Shown here: positions 8,283 through 15,735 of the stretch, in pieces
Layout: every line of letters begins with the position of its first letter
Numbering within the stretch: the first letter of the stretch is position 1
Source: Tatumella punctata
GTDB lineage: Bacteria > Pseudomonadota > Gammaproteobacteria > Enterobacterales > Enterobacteriaceae
Direction of reading: 5' to 3'
Length of the DNA: 64,000 bases
Assembly (NCBI RefSeq): GCF_039523735.1
Contig: NZ_BAAAFW010000094.1
Span: 62,001 to 126,000 of the forward strand
The notes under the pieces: model-generated
What the model saw: the letters and a program-made list of their open reading frames with translations, nothing else
Told to the model about the DNA's origin: nothing
Databases searched by the model: none
Program-made: the position numbers and the translations under genes

Positions 8283-8330
8283 GACTTATAGTCCGTGGAC
8301 TTATAGTCATCATAAAGATGACTATATATC
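8283..8330 (+). promoter_or_regulatory. C-box operators of the restriction-modification operon
   Basis: Two identical GACTTATAGTC boxes (8283-8293 and 8298-8308) spaced by four bases, plus a related GACTATATATC at 8320-8330, lie just upstream of the controller gene. The arrangement is the classic C-protein binding site of type II systems such as Esp1396I and AhdI. There, low C dimer occupancy activates and high occupancy of the second site represses. Confidence 0.9.
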
Positions 8331-8351
8331 TCCTTTCATAAGGAGATGTGC

Positions 8352-8588
8352 ATGACTGAAGAGCAGACTCTGAAAGCTTTTGGCATGAGAGTATGTAGTT
8401 TACGAGCTCAGATTAAGCTGAGCCAAGAGCAACTTGCCGAAAGGGCCCAGTTAGATCGTACATACATTAGTTCTGTTGAACGGGGGCGAAGAAATATCAG
8501 CCTTCTGAATATATGTAAACTGGCTGTCGCATTAGATAGTTCGCTAGAGCATCTCCTTGCTAATCTAGGAGAATATATTCATGAATAG
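8352..8588 (+). CDS. Restriction-modification controller (C) protein, XRE family
   Basis: 78 residues from the second ATG, which has the proper 6-nt spacing from the AAGGAG ribosome site; the ATG at 8346 abuts that site. A single helix-turn-helix fills the protein (LSQEQLAERAQLDRTYISSV, then ERGRRNISLLNICKLAVALD). C proteins bind C-boxes, which lie immediately upstream here, and time expression of the nuclease after entry into a new host. The end overlaps the nuclease start by 8 nt (ATGAATAG), so the two are translationally coupled. Confidence 0.9.
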   Translation: MTEEQTLKAFGMRVCSLRAQIKLSQEQLAERAQLDRTYISSVERGRRNISLLNICKLAVALDSSLEHLLANLGEYIHE

Positions 8589-9144
8589 TTCGTTGGATGT
8601 TGCTTTTGATTTTTATTCTAACCATATTTATGATGAAGAAAAGATTAATCTTTTAAGGGAGCATGGACTTAAAGTTGCAGGACATGTTCCTTCAGTAATT
8701 TGGGAGCTTTTTGGTTCAATACTTACGGGGCGTTATGGCAATGGTGTTACTGGTGCAGATCTTCAGGGATGGGAAGTAAAATCTTCAACTCAAGGAAGTT
8801 CTTATGAATACCAGTATCATTTAAATACGGGAGAGGCGAAGCTCATAGAAGATTGTTATGTCAATCACCTATTTTGTTCCTATTCTAGTGATTATAGAAA
8901 TGTGGTAGTGAAAGCTATTCCTGGCTATGAATTGAAAGATGAGTTTTTTAATGTTTGGTTACCTGAGTATCGCTTGAACTACGACAGATCTGCAGCTAGT
9001 TCAGTTAGACGACAGCGTTTTAGAAAATCAATATCATATGGTTTTGTACAGCGTTATGGGCGCACTATTTTAGAAATTAGATCTGGTTATTTGTACAGTA
9101 AAGATGATAATCTTCTCCAAGAGTTGAATCAACTGGTTGGTTAG
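8581..9144 (+). CDS. Putative type II restriction endonuclease
   Basis: 187 residues; I cannot name the specific enzyme. The best catalytic candidate is GADLQGWEVKSS: D60, E65 and K67 give a PD-(D/E)xK site with short spacing similar to that of MutH/Sau3AI-type nucleases. The preceding 'LFGSILTGRYGNGVTG' resembles a glycine-rich approach loop. Its position between a controller gene with C-boxes and a cytosine methyltransferase makes the restriction role likely. It is AT-rich with rare-codon use unlike the chromosome, a sign of transfer. The target sequence cannot be read from the protein. Confidence 0.8.
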   Translation: MNSSLDVAFDFYSNHIYDEEKINLLREHGLKVAGHVPSVIWELFGSILTGRYGNGVTGADLQGWEVKSSTQGSSYEYQYHLNTGEAKLIEDCYVNHLFCSYSSDYRNVVVKAIPGYELKDEFFNVWLPEYRLNYDRSAASSVRRQRFRKSISYGFVQRYGRTILEIRSGYLYSKDDNLLQELNQLVG

Positions 9145-9149
9145 GTACT

Positions 9150-10307
9150 ATGAAATTTGCTGAGTTTTTTGCTGGAGTGGGGTTAGTTAGAGAAGGGCTG
9201 GAAAGCACTGGTTGGAAGTGCGTTTGGGCCAACGATATCTCTTCTGATAAAATGCATACTTATGTGAAAAATTATGGCGAAGAACATTTCCATTTAGAAG
9301 ATATTTGGAAAGTAGCAGCAGAGCCAGAAAAAGTTATTCCTAGTGACATTTTTCTTTATACAGCTTCCTTTCCTTGTACAGATCTTTCAGTCGCTGGAGC
9401 TAGGGCTGGATTAGCTGGAAGTGAATCAGGAACACTAAACGCAGTCTTAGAAATTCTTAGGAAGAAGAAGCTGGCTAATGACCTACCTAAAATGGTTATG
9501 CTAGAAAACGTTTCTGGTTTTTTAACATCTCATAATGGAAAAGATGTTTTAGAAACAGTTAATATCTTGTCAGACCTAGGATATTTCATTGATATTATTG
9601 AATTGGATGCTGTACTTTTTACGCCACAAAGTCGCCCAAGAGTATTTCTTATTGCAGTGGAGAAGTCTATTGCTTCTCATTTTATGAATATTAAAAATAC
9701 TCTCAACCCTCTAGACACATGGTGGAAAAAGTTCGATGAACAACCAATATTACGATCGAAAAAATTAAAAAAAATAATTATATCAAATGAGGATTTGAAT
9801 TGGGGGTTGTTTGATATTCCGCTTCCTCAACCAAGAAATCAAAAGCTTGATGATATAATTGAGATTGATATTCCTGTTGAGTCACCGCTGTGGTGGAGTT
9901 CTGAACGTAAAGAACATTTGTTCTCCCAGATGAGTCAGTCTCATAAATTGAAGCTAAATGAAATGGTAGAGAATGAAGGTTATTCGTATGGCACTGTATT
10001 TCGGAGAATGCGTTCTGGTAAATCAATGGCAGAACTTAGAACCGATGGAGTCGCTGGGTGTCTAAGAACACCTAGAGGTGGATCTAGTAAGCAGATATTA
10101 ATTTGTGCTGGGTATGGTAGTTGGCGTGTTAGGTTGTTAACCCCTAGAGAATATGCAAGATTACAAGGGGTAAGAGATGATTTTATTCTTCCTAGTAATA
10201 TGAACAAGGGATATTTTGCTATGGGTGATGCAGTATGTGTTCCGGCGATTGAGTACCTATCTAAACATGCTTTATCTCCAGTTTACCATGCTTTTAATAA
10301 TGAATAG
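9150..10307 (+). CDS. DNA (cytosine-5) methyltransferase of a type II R-M system
   Basis: 385 residues with the C5-methylase motifs in canonical order: motif I FFAGVGLVREGL for SAM; motif IV SFPCTDLS with catalytic C76; motif VI LENV (residues 118-121); motif VIII QSRPRV; motif IX RLLTPREYARLQGV; and motif X AMGDAVCVPAIEYL. The stretch from about 175 to 290 is the target-recognition domain. It transfers a methyl group to C5 of cytosine in the site cut by the upstream nuclease, 5 nt away. It is third in the operon after C and R, so it either relies on read-through or has an internal promoter. AT-rich like its partners. Confidence 0.96.
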   Translation: MKFAEFFAGVGLVREGLESTGWKCVWANDISSDKMHTYVKNYGEEHFHLEDIWKVAAEPEKVIPSDIFLYTASFPCTDLSVAGARAGLAGSESGTLNAVLEILRKKKLANDLPKMVMLENVSGFLTSHNGKDVLETVNILSDLGYFIDIIELDAVLFTPQSRPRVFLIAVEKSIASHFMNIKNTLNPLDTWWKKFDEQPILRSKKLKKIIISNEDLNWGLFDIPLPQPRNQKLDDIIEIDIPVESPLWWSSERKEHLFSQMSQSHKLKLNEMVENEGYSYGTVFRRMRSGKSMAELRTDGVAGCLRTPRGGSSKQILICAGYGSWRVRLLTPREYARLQGVRDDFILPSNMNKGYFAMGDAVCVPAIEYLSKHALSPVYHAFNNE

Positions 10308-10312
10308 AATTA

Positions 10313-10365
10313 ATAGATAGGGTAAGGGAGGCCCTATCTATGGCTGAAGCTTGTTAGTTTTTTTC
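10313..10365 (+). terminator. Hairpin after the R-M operon
   Basis: ATAGATAGGG (10313-10322) and CCCTATCTAT (10332-10341) form a 10-bp stem six bases beyond the methyltransferase stop. A T-rich run follows about 15 bases later, so it is a probable but imperfect terminator. Confidence 0.6.
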
Positions 10366-10766
10366 GATATTTAATACAGTAATGATGCCAACTTGTTGAT
10401 TCCGAGTTTTCACTGATGCCAGGATCACCTGATATTATAAGGATTGAATAGCTAAATATTCAAGTGGCCATCAATAGTTTGTCAGCATTACCGAGAAAGA
10501 AGTATATTTTGTTACGTGAATACACTAAAACTTTAATAATATAACTGATAATAATTAAATGATACTGTCAATTCTGACTAACCCCTCTGCAGTCCACCCT
10601 AGTAATGAATATTATATCAGGCAATCATAAACATCTTGACTGTATCCTAGGAAATTGCTTATTGTATGTATTATTTTTAACTTTCAAAGGTGTCAGTTCA
10701 GAAATTAAAATTTTCAATCTCTTATAAGCATCCATAACTAAATAATCAGAGAGGTAATATAACCTA
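10366..10766. other. AT-rich intergenic stretch
   Basis: About 400 bases separate the R-M operon from the YaaC-like gene. I see no coding frame. It presumably holds the promoter of the next gene; GAGAGG sits upstream of its start but unusually far from it. Confidence 0.4.
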
Positions 10767-11810
10767 ATGGCAATAAGTCACACTTATAAAGGGAAGAAAC
10801 TTAAACTCCATAAGGCATATAAATCACCATCGTGGGGGAAAGACACGGTTCTTGTCACTGATACTTGGGATTATGTATCTCTTTGGCTAAAAAGAAATAA
10901 GAATATAAAAGCTGAGTTCTATTGGGAACAAGCTAAATCATTCTTCGAGGCAACACAGTTACTACCCAAGACTTCCGCACCGCTCACTGCATACTACTGT
11001 TTTCTGAATGCTACTAAATGCTTATTAACTGTTAAGAATATCCCATTTGATAAACATCATGGTGTTTCTGGATGGAGTAAGCCTGGTAAAGTTAGCCTAG
11101 CAACAGAAATAGTGAAATTACAAAATAAAGGCGTGTTATCTGAGCTTTGTCGTTACTATGGAGAAAGTGTAAATAAAAACACTTATAACATTAAAAGTAT
11201 ATTTTACAACCTCCCATTTATTCATAGAGCTTATCACTTAACTTATACAAGTGAAAAAGAGTTATTCTTTCCTATAAAAAACCCTGAGTATGTACATGCT
11301 AAATCATCCACAGCATCTTGGTTTACAGCAATTTTAGACCCTGATTATGTTCACAGTCAGACTTCTAATATTCTTCCACCAACTTTTGAAAGAGATGCTG
11401 GTGATAATACATGCTATAGAGTACGAAGAAAGAAAAGATTTAAGTGGCGGAGGGGTTCTGGAAATATAAAAAAAAACCTATCTGATCTGACAAAATATCA
11501 TCAAAACACCAGAAAATATGTTTTTTACATACATGGTCCGATGCGTTTATGGTATTTAAAAAGTGATAAACGTAAGTTGCCTAATTTCATAGACAGAAAT
11601 ACAGTACCACTGATATTTGGAGCAATGCACCGTTTAAGTGAACTGGCAAGGTACAACCCAGATTATTTGTCCAAACATTTTGACAGTAGACATAACTGGC
11701 TTTTAAGTGAATTTATCCAGACAGCACCAACTCAATTCATTGATGAAATATCATCCGAAATTACTGGTCAAGAATTCATGACGCCAGGTAGGGCGGCAAG
11801 AGCACTTTAG
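10767..11810 (+). CDS. YaaC-like protein
   Basis: 347 residues with no signal peptide. The N-terminal segment YWEQAKSFFEATQLLPKTS, then APLTAYYCFLNATKCLL and later HHGVSGW, follows the pattern of the YaaC family known from Bacillus: aromatic-rich helices, 'Y..QA...' and 'YGL..LLKA', then 'HGVS'. No catalytic motif is obvious, and the function of YaaC proteins is not established. The basic patch RVRRKKRFKWRRG near residues 215-230 could bind nucleic acid. Low GC and position beside a restriction-modification operon suggest a defence-related accessory gene. The family match is by eye only. Confidence 0.6.
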   Translation: MAISHTYKGKKLKLHKAYKSPSWGKDTVLVTDTWDYVSLWLKRNKNIKAEFYWEQAKSFFEATQLLPKTSAPLTAYYCFLNATKCLLTVKNIPFDKHHGVSGWSKPGKVSLATEIVKLQNKGVLSELCRYYGESVNKNTYNIKSIFYNLPFIHRAYHLTYTSEKELFFPIKNPEYVHAKSSTASWFTAILDPDYVHSQTSNILPPTFERDAGDNTCYRVRRKKRFKWRRGSGNIKKNLSDLTKYHQNTRKYVFYIHGPMRLWYLKSDKRKLPNFIDRNTVPLIFGAMHRLSELARYNPDYLSKHFDSRHNWLLSEFIQTAPTQFIDEISSEITGQEFMTPGRAARAL

Positions 11811-11984
11811 AAATATGTAAAAATATGGTTACCTACTCTCTATCCCGCTACTCACCACCGAAAACGTACCACAGTAAGTGGAAGAGTTAGCAGGACAAAT
11901 AAGGTATGCCTAAAACACGAGACAACTGAGTATCGGGCCTAAAGCTTAGGTGTTTTAGGCCCTAAAAAAGTAATACCCAGGCGG

Positions 11985-12119
11985 TTATTTCTTCTCTCTT
12001 GGCTTACCCGCATCACTGCGCTTTGCTCGCCATTGCCCATTTTCATTACGAGAACGATTCTCGCCAGCAGTAGGACCAGTTTTTACGATGGGGCCATGGG
12101 TATCTTTAGGTGATGGCAT
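11985..12119 (-). CDS. Small basic protein, 44 residues, unknown function
   Basis: The start MPSPKDTHGP has a good GAGG ribosome site 5 nt upstream; the longer frame adds an implausible leader. The protein is rich in K, R, N and G (GENRSRNENGQWRAKRSDAG), hydrophilic and likely disordered, as expected of a small nucleic-acid- or protein-binding factor. I do not recognise it. A palindrome and tandem repeats lie upstream on its coding strand. Confidence 0.5.
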   Translation of the reverse strand: MPSPKDTHGPIVKTGPTAGENRSRNENGQWRAKRSDAGKPREKK

Positions 12120-12220
12120 AACGACCTCAAAAAAAGTAAAAGTATGAAGTTCTATCATTATGCTTTTCATCATCAATTAGCAATCTCTTGATAAAAATTG
12201 ATAATGCCTCAATTCTCACT

Positions 12221-12236
12221 CAAAAAGTACTTTTTG
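12221..12236. promoter_or_regulatory. 16-bp perfect palindrome, candidate operator
   Basis: CAAAAAGTACTTTTTG is perfectly self-complementary and lies about 100 bp upstream of the 44-residue gene on its strand, next to the 19-bp tandem repeats. A dimeric regulator site is plausible. Confidence 0.45.
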
Positions 12237-12253
12237 CAGCAAAATTATGATCC

Positions 12254-12298
12254 CCCCTTAACCAAAAGTAGTTAAGGGGACCAAAAGTGGTTAAGGGG
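12254..12298. repeat. Tandem 19-bp repeats with an inverted half
   Basis: ACCAAAAGTAGTTAAGGGG (12261-12279) is followed directly by ACCAAAAGTGGTTAAGGGG (12280-12298) with a single difference. CCCCTTAAC at 12254-12262 is the inverse of the repeat ends. The block begins seven bases past the stop of the 103-residue gene. It could be an operator, an iteron-like element or an attenuator. Confidence 0.6.
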
Positions 12299-12304
12299 TC
12301 AAAA

Positions 12305-12616
12305 TCACTCACAACAGCGAAATAACTGCCTACTGGGTCGGTGTTTGTCACTCTGGTAAGTACGCATCGCTTCTTCACAAAGTCCATGCGCTTGTTTTGC
12401 GATGGTTTTGCCAAAATTCACCAACAAGCCATGCTTTACTTTGGGTGTCTCACTGTCGAGAGTCAACGTGAAGTAAGTACTCTGTACATCGATAGCATAG
12501 AATATTTCTCGAAATGATAGCTCTGCTGCACGCGTGATGGCCTGTCGGTAATCGCATAAGTTAATTTTATAGCGGGCACTGGCATCAACCAGTTGGTAAG
12601 TTCGTTGGATAAGCAT
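12305..12616 (-). CDS. Hypothetical protein, 103 residues
   Basis: Start with a strong ribosome site (AGAGGAG, 9-nt spacing). The product begins MLIQRTYQLVDASARYKINL and has no signal peptide or membrane segment. It is predicted to be mixed alpha/beta with two cysteines at the extreme C-terminus (FRCCE). I do not recognise the family. It lies in a run of minus-strand island genes and ends just before the tandem repeats. Confidence 0.6.
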   Translation of the reverse strand: MLIQRTYQLVDASARYKINLCDYRQAITRAAELSFREIFYAIDVQSTYFTLTLDSETPKVKHGLLVNFGKTIAKQAHGLCEEAMRTYQSDKHRPSRQLFRCCE

Positions 12617-12694
12617 CAGGTTAATCTCCTCTAATTAGGGGTAATAGAATCTAATAACCTGTTATGGTTTTTACTGCCTGCGCGGCTCTGAAAA

Positions 12695-13174
12695 TCAGGG
12701 ACGCCAGACGCGCCAGTGCGTACCCTGCCGGAATCTGTCCAGGTGTGATGCAAAGTAAATATCATCACATGAACTACCCGTAATGCAGCGCGCGGTAAAA
12801 CGGTGACAATTCGAGTACAGGAGGTGATAGTCATAAGGTTTACCCACCCATGATAACGCTCTGTCCCTGGCAACCTTCTGCCCGACAGGGGTCATATCAA
12901 CGCACTCCGTATAAATTGAAATCGCTGAGTTAAAGCCCCCTAATCGTCCCAAAAACTGCGCACCGGTGCTGCAACTGACTCTCCCATCACCCTCCAGGTG
13001 AACTATCTTTCCGCCTCCCACATAAATACCGCTGTGCAGCGTCATATCAAACAGTAATTCACACTGTACTATCCCGCCGAGAGCAGGCTCCCGAATACAG
13101 TTCATATCAAGATTATCCCACAGGGAAACAGCAAGGTTTTTCCAGGGCCATAAACTGAGAATGGATGATGTCAT
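12695..13174 (-). CDS. LRAT-like NC-domain (NlpC/P60 superfamily) protein
   Basis: 159 residues from MTSSILSLWPW, which has a GGAGAG ribosome site; an upstream in-frame ATG lacks one. The 'TLHSGIYVGGGKIVHLEG' block carries H47 and H59, and 'YSNCHRFT' carries C123. This is the His-His...NC arrangement of lecithin-retinol-acyltransferase-like proteins, which form thioester intermediates and act as acyltransferases, thioesterases or phospholipases. Bacterial members are common cargo of genomic islands. There is no signal peptide, so a cytoplasmic role is likely. The substrate is unknown. Confidence 0.75.
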   Translation of the reverse strand: MTSSILSLWPWKNLAVSLWDNLDMNCIREPALGGIVQCELLFDMTLHSGIYVGGGKIVHLEGDGRVSCSTGAQFLGRLGGFNSAISIYTECVDMTPVGQKVARDRALSWVGKPYDYHLLYSNCHRFTARCITGSSCDDIYFASHLDRFRQGTHWRVWRP

Positions 13175-13267
13175 GTTTGTAATCTCTCCAAAAAAATACT
13201 CCGGGGGCACTCCCCCCGGATGACTGGCACGCTAACCATAAAGCCGGGCTAAAGACCCGTCAGAGCG

Positions 13268-13714
13268 CTATACAACCGGACACTTTTTAATGAAGATATT
13301 CAGCTGGTCAGCCCTGTGTTTCAGGTCAGGAAAGCACTTATGCATAAAGACAGCATCCGGAGATGCCTCGATAAGGCAGACCTCCGGACTGCGTAATACT
13401 GCGGCCAGGAAACCGGGATTGTTACGACTTTTATGGCTGAATAGCGGGGCGAATTCCCGGGATGAAAAACTCTCCGGCAGCCCGGAGAGAAGCGACTCAA
13501 TCGCAGATATTTCTATCCATTCAGAGGAAAAGAGGCCACTGCCCTGATTAGATGCAAGACGCAGTACCGTGGTGTCTGTGGCCGGATTAATTCCCAGTTC
13601 GAAGACGATATTTCCTCTGGCATGAGGGTTAATTTTCTCTGTTTCCCCACGATACACAGTGCTAAAGCCCTCAGATGTCTCCGGTAAGGGTACTGCTTTT
13701 ATGTGTTTAGCCAT
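13268..13714 (-). CDS. Hypothetical protein, 148 residues
   Basis: Begins MAKHIKAVPLPETSEGFSTV and has neither a signal peptide nor membrane segments. The start codon overlaps the end of the upstream gene by 8 nt (ATGGCTAA), so the pair is translationally coupled. I do not recognise the family. Its codon use is closer to the chromosome than that of the R-M genes, suggesting a different source from the AT-rich part of the island. Confidence 0.65.
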   Translation of the reverse strand: MAKHIKAVPLPETSEGFSTVYRGETEKINPHARGNIVFELGINPATDTTVLRLASNQGSGLFSSEWIEISAIESLLSGLPESFSSREFAPLFSHKSRNNPGFLAAVLRSPEVCLIEASPDAVFMHKCFPDLKHRADQLNIFIKKCPVV

Positions 13715-14060
13715 GCTCTGCCTCCCTGATATATTCTGCTAATCCCGGGATGGAGGTAGTGGCAGGGAACAGCAGATATATCCCCTGTCCGTCATCACTG
13801 ACAATGCCGAGTAACAGATACCAGCCATCCTCCAGATATAAAACATACTCCGGATACGCCAGAGCAACCTGCACAAGTGTATCGTCCGGAAGAATATCAC
13901 CGGTATCAAGCTGCCACAGTACAGTATGAGTCAATGACCAGAATTCCTGTGCCTGAGCAGGAGAGTCAAAATGCGCGGTCAGATGGTGATGTAACATTGC
14001 AGTAACAGATGCAGGAAGGGAAAGCCGGTTAAGGTCAGAAAGTGAATACAGTGTTTGCAT
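13707..14060 (-). CDS. Hypothetical protein, 117 residues
   Basis: The start MQTLYSLSDLNRLSLPASV is preferred to a longer frame whose added residues look like a translated promoter. It is acidic, with 'SPAQAQEFWSLTHTVLWQLDTGD' and 'YPEYVLYLEDGWYLLLGIV'. No domain is recognised. It is the first gene of a two-gene unit with the 148-residue protein, directly downstream of the integrase and in the same direction. Confidence 0.6.
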   Translation of the reverse strand: MQTLYSLSDLNRLSLPASVTAMLHHHLTAHFDSPAQAQEFWSLTHTVLWQLDTGDILPDDTLVQVALAYPEYVLYLEDGWYLLLGIVSDDGQGIYLLFPATTSIPGLAEYIREAEHG

Positions 14061-14154
14061 AATTTCAGTCCATAAAAGTGATGTCCTGAAAATAATATGT
14101 GCCTGAAAAATAGTACTATACGGCAGGATACAGGCTGTGAAATACAAAGGTGTA

Positions 14155-14181
14155 CAGGAGATGGAACATACACATCTCCTG
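14155..14181. terminator. Hairpin between integrase and downstream genes
   Basis: CAGGAGATG and CATCTCCTG form a 9-bp perfect stem with a 9-nt loop. There is no T-run in the integrase direction, so it may slow or regulate transcription rather than end it. Confidence 0.4.
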
Positions 14182-14214
14182 CAATTATTCCTCTGCTTTT
14201 TTTATACTCCTGAC

Positions 14215-15390
14215 TCACAAAGGTAATGCGATACGCTCAGCCAGTAACTGACTGGTGTGACGCAAACGCTGCGGATGTAAATGTGCATACCGCTGCGATG
14301 ACTGGCTGCTCCGGTGCCCAAGTTGCACTTGTACATCATAAAGTGTGCCGCCATGAGATACGATAAGTGCTGCAACCGTATGCCGACAGGTGTGCAGGCA
14401 AACATCTTTATCGAAAATACCGGCCCGATTCACTATCCGGTGAAAAGCCTTCACCGGATTTGCCAGCGGCTTTCCCTCTGCTTTACCGGAAAATACCCAG
14501 GGATTACCTTTTGGCACCGGAAGTGTCGCCAGCAAGGCCATTGCAGGACTATTCAGATGCACAATACGTCCCTGACCATTTTTGGTCACAGGCAGCCAGA
14601 GGGTCTTCCTGACAGTATCAATATGCTCTCTTCTTGCAAGCCTCAGCTCATCACGACGCAGTCCGGTGAGTAGCAGTAACCGGATATAGGTCGCAGCGAC
14701 CTGATTGTTATCCTCTGCCGCGGCCCGGAATATCCGTCGTATCTCATCCTCAGAGAAGTAACGCTGACGGGCATTATTTTCACGCAATAACGCAATATTC
14801 GTGACCGGATGGACAGAGGTTAACCCCTGACGTCCTGCCCATGTATAGAGTGCTTTTAACAGCACAATGACACGGTTACAGGTTGCGACGGCCATCGATG
14901 AGGTGAGTTTCTGTTGCAGGGTCAGTAACTGTGAGGGAGTAATATCAGAAAGACGATAACGCCCGAGTACCGGCTGAATATGGTCACGGTAACGCTGATT
15001 ATCTTTGTTCCAGCTGGCTTTGGTCTGCTTTGCGCGGGGAAGATAGTAGTCATAAAACAGTTCATCCAGAATCAGTTCATGACGGGCCGCCTCTTTACAG
15101 GCTTTAGGGTCTCCTCCGGTTGCCAGTAACCGTTTGTGTTGCAGAACTATCTGCCTCGCAGTACTCACGTCAATATCAGGCCAGTGCCCCAGAGCAATGG
15201 ACCGCTTTCTGCCATGGTACAGATAGCGAAACAGAAAACGGCGGGAGCCCTGATTTTTACCGACTAAACACTTCAGACCGGAGGCTTCGGTATCACTGTA
15301 TTCACTGTCCGTACTGCGGGAGTCTGCCGGATGGGGTGGTAATGATTTGATAAGGGTATTGGTAAAACGAAACCGGGTAGGTGATGACAT
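14215..15390 (-). CDS. Tyrosine-recombinase integrase, P4 type
   Basis: 391 residues. It catalyses site-specific insertion and excision of the island at tRNA-Phe. The arm-binding/core-binding N-terminal half is followed by the catalytic domain with TGLRRDELRLA (first Arg), HTCRH (H333, R336), GHR (H359) and the tyrosine nucleophile Y368 in SQRYAHLH. It lies next to the intact tRNA with its 5' end toward it, the usual position for such elements. It looks full length and active. No excisionase gene is evident. Confidence 0.95.
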   Translation of the reverse strand: MSSPTRFRFTNTLIKSLPPHPADSRSTDSEYSDTEASGLKCLVGKNQGSRRFLFRYLYHGRKRSIALGHWPDIDVSTARQIVLQHKRLLATGGDPKACKEAARHELILDELFYDYYLPRAKQTKASWNKDNQRYRDHIQPVLGRYRLSDITPSQLLTLQQKLTSSMAVATCNRVIVLLKALYTWAGRQGLTSVHPVTNIALLRENNARQRYFSEDEIRRIFRAAAEDNNQVAATYIRLLLLTGLRRDELRLARREHIDTVRKTLWLPVTKNGQGRIVHLNSPAMALLATLPVPKGNPWVFSGKAEGKPLANPVKAFHRIVNRAGIFDKDVCLHTCRHTVAALIVSHGGTLYDVQVQLGHRSSQSSQRYAHLHPQRLRHTSQLLAERIALPL

Positions 15391-15735
15391 ACATACTCCT
15401 TTTCACTGTGGATGACAGACCGGAAAGCCAGACTGTCAGTGGCTGCACAGAAATAATATGTGTCTGTCTTATCCTGTATTCCGGTATCAGTGCGCAGAGT
15501 ACGGGGAAACGGGGAAAAGGCATTAACCGTAAGAAATGTCACTAAAAAATCAGTAAAGAATACTACGGGATAGCTGTGGAGCCCCCTGACAATATCGGGG
15601 GGAAACAGAATTCTCCCGAATCTGAAGGGGGAGCCCCCGGAAAACTCCCCGCCAAAAGTAACAGAAAATCCATATTAATCAGTCGTTAACATAAATCCCC
15701 CGTTCCCCCGTTATTTCACGCAGTGACATCAGGTG
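15391..15735. other. Integrase upstream region
   Basis: About 345 bases between the integrase start and the long repeat, without a credible gene. It has short GC-rich inverted segments (GGGGGAGCCCCCGG around 15628) and probably contains arm-type recombinase sites and the integrase promoter. Confidence 0.4.

Noticed and set aside
12254..12298. Possible CRISPR array
   Set aside because: Only two adjacent 19-bp copies, no spacers and no cas genes; classed as tandem repeat.
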